DNA of 64,000 nt from the NCBI RefSeq assembly GCF_010974825.1, contig NZ_JAAILA010000003.1:124001-188000 (forward strand). The letters are read 5' to 3'. Under the pieces are notes generated by a model. The model was given only the letters and a program-made list of their open reading frames with translations. It did no database searches and was not told where the DNA came from. Made by a program: the position numbers and the translations under genes. Positions within the stretch are counted from its first letter, which is position 1. Each line of letters begins with the position of its first letter. The stretch is from Aeromonas rivipollensis (lineage in GTDB: Bacteria; Pseudomonadota; Gammaproteobacteria; Enterobacterales; Aeromonadaceae). Positions 15,358 to 24,116 of the stretch are shown here, piece by piece.

Positions 15358-15518
15358 AACTGGCTCCTTGCCGTTGTCAGCGTCACCACCATGAGGTGAC
15401 CCTTAGAATGTAAATAATATGTTAATCAAAGGACAAGGTGATTCAGTCAGGTAAGACCAGTAGAAACTTCTTTAATTTCAGAAAGAAGATGAGATTTTCG
15501 GCGAGCAGAAACGAAGAA

Positions 15519-15538
15519 GGGAGCCCTTTCGGGCTCCC
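15519..15538 (-). terminator. Terminator of astE
   Basis: A perfect eight-base stem with tetraloop (GGGAGCCC-GAAA-GGGCTCCC on the minus strand) followed by TTCTTCGTTTC. It lies about 80 bases after the astE stop and before the bkd operon. Confidence 0.75.
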
Positions 15539-15618
15539 TGTCAGGGCGAGTTCGGGATCACGTCCATCCTGGCCACGCCGCCTGGGGCGCAGGGTTGACG
15601 TGAAAAGATAGGCTCAGA

Positions 15619-16635
15619 TCACTCCCACAGACGGGTCGGCACCACCAGCAGCATGGTCCGCTGGCCGATGGCCACGTTGGCATTGGGGAAGACCACCGCC
15701 TCCCGCGCTTTCTCTACCCTGTACTGCCGATCCCCGTCTTCCGCCAGCACAAACCCCTGGGGAAATTCGGTGAAATTGTCCACATCGCTGGCAAACAGGA
15801 AACGAAACGCGGCCGTTTGCTTGTTGATCACCCGATCGATGGCAAAAATCGTGAAGTCATCCGCCCGCCAGGGCTCAAGCACCACCTCATCCTGGGTCAC
15901 CAACTCCTGCAACGCCTGACGCGCCTCGATGAAGCGGGTCATGTCGTTCTCGCCAAAGGGGCGCACCTTGCCGAGCTCCACCGTGAAGGCATGGGCGCCA
16001 TGCTGATGCGAGCTGTAATAGCTGAAGGTGGTGGTCGGGCCGCTCGAGAGCAGTATGGTGCGCACCCCGCAGGCCCCGAGGAACTGCACCTGCTCCTTGC
16101 AGTGCGGCCGCTCGTGGGGGAAGGGGTAGACCGCAAACTTCTCGTGGCGGGAGCCGCGAATGGCGGTGTGCAGATCGTAGTGATAACGGGGCCGGGCGGG
16201 ATCGGCGAAGAAGCGGCTCACATACTGCTCCAGGCGCATGGCGCGAATGCGCTCCCTGTTGCACAGCCCCTCCCCCTTGCTGTGGGCTCCAGAGAAGAGC
16301 CGGTTCATGTTCTCCTCCACCTCGCGCGCGCCCTGATTCATGGCGGCCGGGTTGCCAAAGAGGAAGAGCACCCGGTGGCGGGCCTGAAGCTCCCCGCCGA
16401 GCAACCGGGTCAGCAACTGGTTGCAGATCTCGATGGGGGCAGTCTCGTTACCGTGAATGCCGCAGGAGAGCACTATGTCCTTGCGCCCGCCAGGCGACTC
16501 ACCCATGGGCTCCAGGCAGAGCACGCCGGTGTCCCACACGCTCACCCGGGTGCCGTTGGCCAGGTCGAAGGCAAAGGGCTCAAGCTGCCACTCATGGCGG
16601 CGGGTCAGGGCCAAAAAGTCATGCTGGGGAATCAT
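15619..16635 (-). CDS. astE: Succinylglutamate desuccinylase
   Basis: Last enzyme of the arginine succinyltransferase pathway: hydrolyses N-succinylglutamate to succinate and glutamate. A 338-residue AstE/aspartoacylase zinc peptidase. Zinc ligands and catalytic blocks are visible: SCGIHGNETAPIE near residue 60, FGNPAAMNQGAREVEENMNR near 95, and YHYDLHTAIRGS near 152; VELGKVRPFGEND supplies the later conserved Glu. The ATG chosen has GAGGG nine bases upstream; an in-frame GTG three codons earlier is weaker. The other ast genes are not in the window, so this member is unlinked here. A clear terminator follows. Confidence 0.92.
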   Translation of the reverse strand: MIPQHDFLALTRRHEWQLEPFAFDLANGTRVSVWDTGVLCLEPMGESPGGRKDIVLSCGIHGNETAPIEICNQLLTRLLGGELQARHRVLFLFGNPAAMNQGAREVEENMNRLFSGAHSKGEGLCNRERIRAMRLEQYVSRFFADPARPRYHYDLHTAIRGSRHEKFAVYPFPHERPHCKEQVQFLGACGVRTILLSSGPTTTFSYYSSHQHGAHAFTVELGKVRPFGENDMTRFIEARQALQELVTQDEVVLEPWRADDFTIFAIDRVINKQTAAFRFLFASDVDNFTEFPQGFVLAEDGDRQYRVEKAREAVVFPNANVAIGQRTMLLVVPTRLWE

Positions 16636-16908
16636 CCATCTCACCCTCTTGTCTGGAATGCTATGGCCGGATTATACGCAAGGCAGGCGGGCTTAAAATC
16701 AATTTTTAAACAAATTCAAACAGTAAGGATACAAAGTTGGCGAGGGATGATGACAACTCGTGCCACAGGGGGCAAACAGAAGGAAAAACAGACAAGGGGA
16801 AATGACAGGAAGCGGTAACAAGGTAAGAGTCAGGCCCGTTTGAGGGCGAAAAACATCAGGCGGAGCAGTTCAGATCAGCAAGAAAACGAGGCATCCATGC
16901 CTGGTATA

Positions 16909-17118
16909 TCAACCACGCCAGAACGGCTTGGTGGTCTCTTGATAGCGGTCAGCTTCGTTCAGACCGATGTCCTTGAGCAGGTAGGCGGGCAGCTCGGAGA
17001 GCTGGCGACGGCTGCGGCTGCGTTCCAGCCAGGTCAGGACGGTCATCTTGACGCGAGCAACCAGATTCGATTCGCTGGAATCCTGGTAACCGGCTTCGGT
17101 ATAAGTCATGTTGGCCAT
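16909..17118 (-). CDS. DUF1127 small basic protein
   Basis: A 69-residue YjiS-like protein. The C-terminal half has the DUF1127 pattern: TWLERSRSRRQLSELPAYLLKDIGLNEADRYQE, an arginine-rich helix followed by a short helix. In alphaproteobacteria small DUF1127 proteins bind RNA and affect phosphate and carbon metabolism, but nothing is known for this lineage. An AGAGGAG box precedes the ATG; an upstream in-frame start would add ten residues without a ribosome-binding site. The gene is monocistronic, with more than 250 empty bases on its downstream side and more than 500 upstream. Confidence 0.8.
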   Translation of the reverse strand: MANMTYTEAGYQDSSESNLVARVKMTVLTWLERSRSRRQLSELPAYLLKDIGLNEADRYQETTKPFWRG

Positions 17119-17343
17119 GATATGGCTCCTCTCTCTAGTTCTGCGCAAGGCTCGGATTTGATGCGCAAAGCTTAGTCAGGGCGAGGAGGCGCCTCAATTG
17201 ACGAATTTTGATACATGAGATTAGTAAAAGTAATGGTTGATCTCGCCATGGGGTAAAATACAACTGATTGATTTATATGTAAAATCCTGACCAGATATTC
17301 CCTCCCCCAGCCGTGCAGCATTTTCTCCTGCCCCATCGGCTTC

Positions 17344-17375
17344 TAACTATGCAGTTTCCCACGTTAGCTATGCAG
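17344..17375. repeat. Pair of 11-bp direct repeats, 21 bp apart
   Basis: TAACTATGCAG and TAGCTATGCAG, one mismatch, start 21 bases apart. That spacing is two helical turns, so both would face the same side of the DNA, as in a regulator operator. No regulator can be named. Confidence 0.35.
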
Positions 17376-17573
17376 AGCCCGAGTTCGAGGCAGAACGCGA
17401 TCCCCCCTGCCGCACCGCCAATTGTTAACCATTGGATCACTTAAAGATCGTTATTTAACAGGATGATACAGACAGGCAACCCCCGAAAGGCGGCCACGGC
17501 TGCCGCCCCCGGACGGCACTTGAAAGGCGGCACTTGGCGCCTTTCCGTCATGCTGGTATGGTTATTTATACAG

Positions 17574-17587
17574 TAGTTTAATCATAC
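17574..17587 (-). promoter_or_regulatory. Candidate Ter (replication fork arrest) site upstream of tus
   Basis: On the minus strand GTATGATTAAACTA matches the E. coli Ter core GTATGTTGTAACTA at 11 of 14 positions, keeping the GTATG and AACTA ends. It lies about 55 bases before the tus start, near where TerB overlaps the E. coli tus promoter and permits autorepression. Binding is inferred; one match in 64 kb is not proof. Confidence 0.5.
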
Positions 17588-17641
17588 CCCCTGATCGCCG
17601 CCTTTAGGGCGACGGATTGAGGGAACACACAGGATATGCCG

Positions 17642-18535
17642 ATGGACACCTTTACCCCCACCGCCGCCCTGCGTCAACAGATGGACGCGCTGGAAGACGC
17701 CCTTGCCCGTCTCGCCAGACAGCTCGGCCAGCTCGAGTTGCTGGAGGCCCATGTCTATCCCCTGCCCGCCGTACCGCAAGGGGAAGAGCATGATCCCATC
17801 GAGGCCATAGAGGTGGGTTATCTCTCGGACGAGGCGGCACTGGCCGCGGCCTTGACGGCCTTTCAGGATCACAGCGCCCGCCCCGGCTGCTCCACCAAGG
17901 CGACTCACCGCCTGCCTGGCTGGTTGCGCTTCCCCGCCGCCAGCGCCCCCTTGCTGCACCCACTGCTCGACGAGATCAACGGCCACAAGCTCGCCTTCAA
18001 GGCCCTGGTGCAGGCCGCCGGCGGGCGAGACGAGAAGTTCGAGCTGGTGCACAGCGCACTGCCCGGGGTCATCACCCTGCAGGTCTATCGCAAGCTGACC
18101 CTGCTCACCGGAGAGCTGCATTCCCTTGGTTTCACCTGGGCCGACAAGCAGAGCATCAGCCGCATCAGCCGCGAGCAGGTGCTGGAGATGCTGGAGCGCA
18201 GCCGCCGCTATGTACCGGCGCTCTCCAGCAACGAGGAGTGGAGCAAGATGGTGGATCAGGAGGTGTATGACATTCGCCGCCTGCCCGCGGATGCGCAGCT
18301 GCGGATCCGCCGACCGGTCAAGACCCACCCCATGATCAACCTGCTCTGGCAGGACAGGGAGCCCCGCAAGCAGCAGCTCAAGGCGAGCCTGCCCCTGCTG
18401 CTCTGCTCGGACAACCCGCCCAGCGTCACCCACCTCGGTCACTATCCACCCAAGCTGCGCCAGGCGCGGCGGGATCGCAAGATTGGCGGCGAGGCCATCA
18501 TAGAGCGGCTGCACCTCTATCGCTATCAGGGCTAG
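17642..18535 (+). CDS. tus: Tus, DNA replication terminus site-binding protein
   Basis: Binds Ter sites as a monomer and blocks DnaB helicase from one side, trapping forks in the terminus. The 297 residues compare with 309 in E. coli. Matching blocks, in order: HRLPGWLRFP (Tus VRLPGVLCY), LVHSALPGVITLQVYRKLTLLTG (Tus [20 protein letters not shown]), WADKQSISRISREQVLEMLERS, DAQLRIRRPVKTHPM (Tus NAKLKIKRPVKVQPI) and the C-terminal RLHLYRYQG (Tus RLHLYVAD). The ATG used has AGGA seven bases upstream; another ATG two codons earlier is possible. It converges on the SNF2 gene with a strong hairpin between. Its presence suggests that this region may be near the replication terminus. Confidence 0.88.
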   Translation: MDTFTPTAALRQQMDALEDALARLARQLGQLELLEAHVYPLPAVPQGEEHDPIEAIEVGYLSDEAALAAALTAFQDHSARPGCSTKATHRLPGWLRFPAASAPLLHPLLDEINGHKLAFKALVQAAGGRDEKFELVHSALPGVITLQVYRKLTLLTGELHSLGFTWADKQSISRISREQVLEMLERSRRYVPALSSNEEWSKMVDQEVYDIRRLPADAQLRIRRPVKTHPMINLLWQDREPRKQQLKASLPLLLCSDNPPSVTHLGHYPPKLRQARRDRKIGGEAIIERLHLYRYQG

Positions 18536-18599
18536 CGCCTCTTAACCGTACCCATGAGAGGGGCCCCAGACGCGGGCAATAAGCCCCTGAAACAGAGAA

Positions 18600-18626
18600 G
18601 GGGGATGGTCACCAGGACCATCCCCC
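18600..18626. terminator. Terminator-like hairpin between convergent tus and SNF2 genes
   Basis: A perfect 11-base stem (GGGGGATGGTC / GACCATCCCCC) with a five-base loop. It has no long T-run on either side, but its place between two convergent stops makes a shared transcription end likely. Confidence 0.7.
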
Positions 18627-18654
18627 TCTCGTATACAGGCAGGCTGCACCTCTC

Positions 18655-21600
18655 CTAGCTCATCAGCAGGGCACGCAGGCTCTCCACGTCCAGGCCGCGC
18701 ACCTCGGACTGGCCGCTCAGCAGGCCATCGGCCAGGGCCCGCTTCTCGTCGTGCAGCGCCACTATCTTCTCCTCCACCGTCTGCTCGCACACCAGTCGAT
18801 AGACTGTCACCGGCTGGGTCTGGCCCATGCGGTGCGCCCGATCGCTCGCCTGATCCTCCACCGCCGGGTTCCACCAGGGATCCAGGTGCAACACTGTATC
18901 GGCCTGGGTCAGGTTGAGGCCTGTGCCCCCCGCCTTGAGGCTGATGAGGAACAGGGGAACCGGTTCATGACGAAAACGCAGTATGGACTCCTGGCGGGAC
19001 TTGGCGGAGCAGCCCCCGTCCAGATAGCAGTAGTCCCATTTTTTGAGCTCGATGCGGGCTCGCAACAGGCTCAGCAGATCGACGAACTGGCTGAACACCA
19101 GCACCCGGTGGCCGCCATCGATGGCTTCCTCCAGGAGCGCCATGGCCTCGTCCAGCTTGCTGCTGGTCTGGGACCACTCCGGCATCACCAGCTCGGGGGA
19201 GCAGCAGAGCCGCCGCAAGCGGGTCAGGCCGCTCAGCACGTGCATCAGGGCGCGGCCATCGGCGCTTTGCACCTGCTGGACCACCTCGCGTCTGGTCGCC
19301 TCGTAGAGCTGACGTTCCTCGGGGGAGAGACTGATGTGGTGGATGATCTCGGTCTTGTCCGGCAGCTCGGTCAGCACCTGCTGCTTGAGGCGGCGCAGGA
19401 TGAAGGGGCTGATCACCGCCCGCAGCAGCGCCATGTGCTGGGGATCCTTGACCGCCTTGCCGAAGCGACGCTTGAACTCGCCGAGGCTGCCGAGCAGGCC
19501 CGGGTTGATGAAGGTGAACAGGCTCCACAGCTCACCCAGATGGTTCTCGATGGGGGTGCCGGAGAGGGCCAGGCGAAAATCCCCCTCGAGCTGGAACAGC
19601 AGCTTGGCACGCTGGGTGCCGGCATTCTTGATCTGCTGCGCCTCGTCCAGCACCATGCTCGCCCAGCGGCGGGACTTGAGGGACTGGGCCAGACTGCCGA
19701 GCATGCCGTAGTTGACCAGGATGATCTGGCCCGCCTTGGCCTCCTGGATCAGGGTCTCCCGCTCGGCGGGATTCTCGAACACCACCACCTCCAGCTCGGG
19801 GGCGAACCGGGTCACCTCCTCCTGCCAGTTGGTGACCACGGACTTGGGCACCACTACCAGAGCGGGGCCGAGGTGCTGGCGCATGCGCAGCACCATCAGC
19901 GCCTGCAGCGTCTTGCCAAGACCCATGTCATCGGCGAGACAGGCGCCAAAGCCATGGTGGGCCAGGGTCGCCATCCAGCGCACCCCGTCCTTCTGATAGT
20001 CCCGCAGCGCCGTCAAGAGCTCGGGGGCACACTCCACCTCCTGCTGCCACTCCTGCTGCAGGGAGTGCCAGGCATCATCCCCGGCCGTGGTTACCGCCGA
20101 CAACAGGCGAGCCAGGGGATAGGCCAGCTTGTTATTGATGCGCTGCTCGGTGTCCAGCATGGCCCCCAGCATGGTGAGGCGCTCCACCAGCTTGTCGCTC
20201 AGCATCAGGCTGGTCTTCTCGTCGAGCTGAACGGTGCGCTGGCCCGGGGTCAGCTGGCGCAGGATGAGGCGCAGATCGAGGATCTGGTGCTCGTCCAGCG
20301 CCAGCGCCCCCTCCACCTGGAACCAGTCCTGGCGACGCTCGATGCGCAGGCTCAGGGCCGCCTCATCGAGGCTCTTGAGACGGGCGCTGTCCTGATGCCA
20401 GTGAACGACCACTCCGGCGTCCACCAGCTCGGGCAGCGCATTGACCAGGGTCAGTGCCTGCTCACCGTCCAGCTTCCATTCGTTGCCCGGCAGGCCGATG
20501 GGCAGCTGGTTGCGCAGCAACTGGGCCTCGGCCTTCTCGGCAGCCAGATCCCGTTGCCAGTAGTGATAGTCCCTGACGCCCTGGCGCACTATGGCCTCCC
20601 CCTTGCCAAGGGGCAACGGCGGCAGCTCCCCCTCCCGGGTCACCAGCTGGACCAGCAGCTGACCATCCTGCCAGTCCAGCTGGACCGAGGGCACTCCGGG
20701 CCAGGGGGTCAGTTCGGCATTGCCACTGAGCCCCTCGACCTGGCTGTGCCAGGGCAGCTCGGGAATGGCGTCCAGGGTGCGTTGCAGCTCGGCGAGCCCA
20801 TCCGCTGGCAGCAGCGGAATGGATTCCAGCGCAGGCAGTCTGTCCAGCAGGGCCTGCGGGGTCAGGATGAGCTGCCACAGATCCTGGGCAAGCGGCACTA
20901 TGTGCGCCCCTCGCGCCGCGGCGGCCGGGCTCAAAACGGCGCTCATGCCATGCTCGGTGGCGACCACCTGCAGCAAGGGGGCGCTGATGGCCAGTTGCAG
21001 CTTCTGCCCCTTGGCGTTGAACAGACGTGGATGGCTGGCCAGGGGAGCCCAGGCATCCCGCGGCAGCTTGCTCATGCCCCTTGGCAGCGTGCGCACCAGG
21101 GCCCAGTCCGCTTCGTCGAGCAGGGCGGCATACTGGGTGGAGAGCAGGGCAGGATCGACCCGGCGCCCGGCGGTCCACTCCCCCTTGGTGCTCTGCTTCT
21201 GGATCTTGCACTCGAGCTCGGGCCCTTCCGCATGGAGCAACCATACCAGCCGCTCCTGCGCCTTGCGCACGCCGCTGGAGCGCCCCAGCCCCTGCAGCCA
21301 GTTGAGCCAGCTGGCCGAGGCGGGGGTCTTGTCCTCGTCCTCTGCGTCGCTGGCCGCCTCGGGGGCCGGGGTGGCACGCAGTTGCTGCAACGGGGGGCGC
21401 TCGGCCCCCTCTCCCAGCAAGAGGCGCAACAGATCCTGGCAGAAGGCCATCAGGCGATGACGGGGCTCGGCCTCCAACACATGGGAGAGATCCCACTTGT
21501 GCAGTATGGCCACCTGGGGGCTCTGCTCGCCGTGGCGCGCGAGGGCGCAGAGATCCAGCCAGAGGTAGCCCCAGTGGAGCTCCTCCAGCGGCAGTTGCAG

Positions 21601-22497
21601 GGTATCGAACAGGCCTATCGCCTGACCGTGGCGATCACCGGCCCACTGTCCCAACAGATCCGAAAGCAGGGGGAAATGGTTGCCAAGGCTGCGTTGCCAC
21701 TTCTTGCGCTGCTCGCTGGCGAGCACGGGATCGGCCTGCTGCAGCCAGCCAAGCCAGAGCAGGGCGCTGAACATCCTGGGCCAGGGCTCTTGCGCCGCCG
21801 CGGCCTGCCACTGTCCCAGTGCGCCGAGCAGCCGCTCCGCCAGGGGCTGTTCATCCCCCCGCTCGGCCAGTTGCTGCAGGGCCGGCCAGTGAGTGGTCAC
21901 CTCGCCGGCCAGCGGGCCGCAGAGCCAGTCCCACTCGCTGGCCAGCGCCTCAAGCCGGCTTGCCAGCGCAGGGGCGCAGGCCGCGGTCACGGACGCCAGC
22001 GGCCAGTGCGCTTCGGGCTCGGCATCAAGCAGGGTCTGCAGGGCGAAGTGTTCCAGCAACAGTTGTTGCCAGGCGGGGCTTGAGCCCGGCAGCAGGCGGT
22101 GGGCATCGGGCAGGTCCAGCAGGCTCAAGAGATCCGCGCTCTGGTAGTAGGCGGGGATCTGCCCCGCCTCCCCCAGGCAGAGTTCGCGCACCACCCCTTG
22201 TGCCATCTCCTGACCCGTGACCGAGGGGACCCGGGTCCAGTCTGGCATGGGGCAGGCGCCTCCCCGCACCGCCAGGATCAGGGTCAGGGTGCCCTCCGCC
22301 GTCAGGCTCCACTGTTGCTCGTTGCGCAGCCGTATCAGTCCCTGTTGCTGCAACTGGTTCAGCGCGTCCGTCAGCGCCTGCCCGGGCGAGCGCTGCGCGT
22401 ACAGCGTATCTTGCAAATAACGGGTACTGGCGGCGCGCTGCAGTTGCAGCTCGCTGAGCAGGGCATGGCAATCCGAAGAGAGGGTGAAGGCTGACAT
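18655..22497 (-). CDS. SNF2-family helicase/ATPase, 1280 residues
   Basis: A double-stranded-DNA translocase of superfamily 2. The C-terminal ~480 residues hold the complete engine: CLADDMGLGKTLQALMVL (Walker A), MVLDEAQQIKN (DEAH-box variant DEAQ), SGTPIENHLGELWSLFTF, then VLVFSQFVDLLSLL, SLKAGGTGLNLTQAD, and DPWWNPAVEDQASDRAHRMGQ (motif VI). The N-terminal ~800 residues are Leu/Trp/Gln-rich with no domain I recognise. Bacterial proteins of this shape are usually labelled DEAD/DEAH or SNF2-related helicases and their role is unknown; some sit in defence or restriction loci, but no methylase or nuclease is adjacent here. RapA is shorter and lacks this N-terminus. The start lacks a strong ribosome-binding site. 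Confidence 0.9.
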   Translation of the reverse strand: MSAFTLSSDCHALLSELQLQRAASTRYLQDTLYAQRSPGQALTDALNQLQQQGLIRLRNEQQWSLTAEGTLTLILAVRGGACPMPDWTRVPSVTGQEMAQGVVRELCLGEAGQIPAYYQSADLLSLLDLPDAHRLLPGSSPAWQQLLLEHFALQTLLDAEPEAHWPLASVTAACAPALASRLEALASEWDWLCGPLAGEVTTHWPALQQLAERGDEQPLAERLLGALGQWQAAAAQEPWPRMFSALLWLGWLQQADPVLASEQRKKWQRSLGNHFPLLSDLLGQWAGDRHGQAIGLFDTLQLPLEELHWGYLWLDLCALARHGEQSPQVAILHKWDLSHVLEAEPRHRLMAFCQDLLRLLLGEGAERPPLQQLRATPAPEAASDAEDEDKTPASASWLNWLQGLGRSSGVRKAQERLVWLLHAEGPELECKIQKQSTKGEWTAGRRVDPALLSTQYAALLDEADWALVRTLPRGMSKLPRDAWAPLASHPRLFNAKGQKLQLAISAPLLQVVATEHGMSAVLSPAAAARGAHIVPLAQDLWQLILTPQALLDRLPALESIPLLPADGLAELQRTLDAIPELPWHSQVEGLSGNAELTPWPGVPSVQLDWQDGQLLVQLVTREGELPPLPLGKGEAIVRQGVRDYHYWQRDLAAEKAEAQLLRNQLPIGLPGNEWKLDGEQALTLVNALPELVDAGVVVHWHQDSARLKSLDEAALSLRIERRQDWFQVEGALALDEHQILDLRLILRQLTPGQRTVQLDEKTSLMLSDKLVERLTMLGAMLDTEQRINNKLAYPLARLLSAVTTAGDDAWHSLQQEWQQEVECAPELLTALRDYQKDGVRWMATLAHHGFGACLADDMGLGKTLQALMVLRMRQHLGPALVVVPKSVVTNWQEEVTRFAPELEVVVFENPAERETLIQEAKAGQIILVNYGMLGSLAQSLKSRRWASMVLDEAQQIKNAGTQRAKLLFQLEGDFRLALSGTPIENHLGELWSLFTFINPGLLGSLGEFKRRFGKAVKDPQHMALLRAVISPFILRRLKQQVLTELPDKTEIIHHISLSPEERQLYEATRREVVQQVQSADGRALMHVLSGLTRLRRLCCSPELVMPEWSQTSSKLDEAMALLEEAIDGGHRVLVFSQFVDLLSLLRARIELKKWDYCYLDGGCSAKSRQESILRFRHEPVPLFLISLKAGGTGLNLTQADTVLHLDPWWNPAVEDQASDRAHRMGQTQPVTVYRLVCEQTVEEKIVALHDEKRALADGLLSGQSEVRGLDVESLRALLMS

Positions 22498-22664
22498 CAG
22501 AACTCGCGGGCAGGTGCAAAGGCGGAATTTTAACGGGAAAGCGGCGGCGGCTCGACCCTTAACCGCGAATTAGTACAAAAAAAGCGGCCAGGCTCATAAA
22601 AGCGGGGACAGGGGGCCGTCGGACCATCCTCTGCGAGGCGCTCTGCGGGCGGCCAACGGGGCAT

Positions 22665-22686
22665 GAAAAAAGGCGCCGCAGCGCCT
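22665..22686 (-). terminator. Terminator of yceH
   Basis: On the minus strand AGGCGC-TGCG-GCGCCT is followed by TTTTTT. It lies about 30 bases past the yceH stop. Confidence 0.88.
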
Positions 22687-22714
22687 CTTGATGGGGTAAG
22701 CAAACTCGCTGAAT

Positions 22715-23368
22715 TCAGCCTTCCAGGTGCGCCAGACGGGCCGCAAGGGCCTGCAACTGCGACTTGAGGCGCTCAACTTCCTCTTCCAGCTGGCTCAGGC
22801 GATCGGCGGCAGGAGAGGCATAGCTGCTGGCGGGGGCGGCCTCGGCCAGGGCTTCCAGATCGATCTCGCCACCAAACAGGTGGGCATAGCGGGATTCCCG
22901 CTTGCCCGGCTCCCGGGGCAGCTTGACCACATAGGGGCCCCGCTCGACCAGCGCGGCCAGCACCGCATCCACCTCGGTCACATCGTCGAAGCTGCACAGC
23001 CGGTTGGTGCGCGAGCGCAGCTCGCCCGGGGTCTGGGGGCCCCGCAGCAAGAGCTCGCAGATAATGCCGAGCTCCTGGGCGCTGAACTTCAGTTCACCGA
23101 ACTCGGTGTTGCAGAAACGGTGCTGATAGCGGGGCACCCGGGCATTGAAGCCGGCGGTGTTGACCACCAGACGGCGGCGGATCAGCTCGTCGATGACGGC
23201 GCGGATATCCAGCTCGGCGAGCTCGAGCACGGGTTCGCGGTTGCTCTTCTGGTTGCAGGCATTGACCAGTGCATTGAGAGAGAGAGGGTACTGATCCGGC
23301 GTGCAGATCTCTTTCTCTATCAGGCAGCCGATCACGCGAGCCTCTAATGGGCCTAGTACTATCTCCAT
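22715..23368 (-). CDS. yceH: YceH/DUF480 winged-helix protein
   Basis: A 217-residue UPF0502 protein. It matches E. coli YceH closely: LEARVIGCLIEKEICTPDQYPLSLNALVNACNQKSNREPV at the start, RYQHRFCNTEFGELKFSAQELGIICELLLRGPQTPGELRSRTNR in the middle and REPGKRESRYAHLF. Two tandem winged-helix folds are expected. The C-terminal ~35 residues form a heptad coiled coil (LSQLEEEVERLKSQLQALAARLAHLEG), as in the family. Function is unknown. The ATG has GGAG six bases upstream; upstream in-frame codons lack support. Confidence 0.93.
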   Translation of the reverse strand: MEIVLGPLEARVIGCLIEKEICTPDQYPLSLNALVNACNQKSNREPVLELAELDIRAVIDELIRRRLVVNTAGFNARVPRYQHRFCNTEFGELKFSAQELGIICELLLRGPQTPGELRSRTNRLCSFDDVTEVDAVLAALVERGPYVVKLPREPGKRESRYAHLFGGEIDLEALAEAAPASSYASPAADRLSQLEEEVERLKSQLQALAARLAHLEG

Positions 23369-23498
23369 TTCATACTCCCTTGCCAAACAAGACGTTAAGA
23401 CGGTTATCTTAGCCAAGGTGCTCTCGCCGTCCAGCACTGAACCGCATTTTTGCGAGCCGATGAAACCCTTGATGAAACATCGTACAATCCGGCCGCAA

Positions 23499-23517
23499 CC
23501 AGGGGGCTAGCCCCTGG
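23499..23517. terminator. Hairpin after the glycine-zipper gene
   Basis: A seven-base stem, CCAGGGG / CCCCTGG, with a five-base loop and no clear T-run. It lies just past the stop of the minus-strand glycine-zipper gene, so it may end that transcript. Confidence 0.4.
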
Positions 23518-23540
23518 CATCATACCGCCAGGCAACCCCC

Positions 23541-23993
23541 CTAGACGGACTTGTCGACCCGGGTATCCGTTCCCGTGGTCAGGATGCGCACCTTGTCCCC
23601 CTTGTTGAACGTGAGCGCGGGCTCCTGATCCTGCACGACGTTGAGCAGTTTTCCCGCCTCGGTCTTGATCAGCAGCTCGACCGTCTGCTTGCCCTGCACG
23701 CTCTGCTGGTTGCCCTGACGGCGACGGGAAGCCTCGGCCCCCGCCACTGCCCCCACAGTGGTGGCGACTGTCTGACCCGAGCCACCACCAAATTGGCTGC
23801 CGACGGCCGCCCCCAGGGCCGCGGCCCCTATGGTGCGAAGTGGCCGGGTTCCGCCTTGCTGGGGCGCCGCCTCCTGGGTCAGGATGCGGCTCTCTTGCAC
23901 CGTGCCGTATTCCACCTGGGCGCTGGTGCCTGCCAGGGCCGGTGTGCCCATCAGAATGAGCAGGCTGGTAACCATGAATGCAATCTTCTTCAC
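23541..23993 (-). CDS. Glycine-zipper envelope protein
   Basis: A 150-residue exported protein related to the 17 kDa surface antigen/SlyB glycine-zipper group. The GTG start gives a classical signal peptide (VKKIAFMVTSLLILMGTPALAG) and has GGAG eight bases upstream. The mature part has a glycine zipper near residues 55-90 (AAALGAAVGSQFGGG, then TTVGAVAGAEASRRRQG) and a C-terminal beta-rich domain (VELLIKTEAGKLLNVVQ..GDKVRILTT). There is no lipobox cysteine, so unlike SlyB it is not a lipoprotein. It probably sits in or at the outer membrane; the role is unknown. Confidence 0.75.
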   Translation of the reverse strand: MKKIAFMVTSLLILMGTPALAGTSAQVEYGTVQESRILTQEAAPQQGGTRPLRTIGAAALGAAVGSQFGGGSGQTVATTVGAVAGAEASRRRQGNQQSVQGKQTVELLIKTEAGKLLNVVQDQEPALTFNKGDKVRILTTGTDTRVDKSV

Positions 23994-24116
23994 TATGTCG
24001 ACTCCGATGACGACTGAGACCCGATGGCGCCGGCACCGCACCTGCGCGGTCCCGCCATCCCCATTCGGGAGACTACACCGCCGATCCTGACTGTGAGCTT
24101 GCCTGAGGTGGAAATG

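Larger units (their letters stand above)
17119..17641. other. Long intergenic region upstream of tus
   Basis: About 520 bases between divergent DUF1127 and tus with no credible gene. It holds an AT-rich section near 17180-17290 (likely DUF1127 promoter), two 11-base direct repeats of TA(A/G)CTATGCAG 21 bases apart, a structured GC-rich part near 17480-17550 in which GAAAGGCGGC occurs twice and can fold with a following GCCTTTC, and a Ter-like site near 17580. A small RNA in the GC-rich part is possible but unsupported. Confidence 0.6.

Noticed and set aside
17555-17577. A LexA/SOS box upstream of tus (CTGGTATGGTTATTTATACAG)
   Set aside because: The CTG and CAG halves are 15 bases apart instead of 10, and no alternative pairing gives a proper CTG-N10-CAG site.
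18751-22083. An 1110-codon plus-strand frame opposite the SNF2 helicase
   Set aside because: It is exactly antisense to a helicase with intact motifs; its composition (Gln, Gly, His and Ala-rich) is that of a GC-rich shadow frame.
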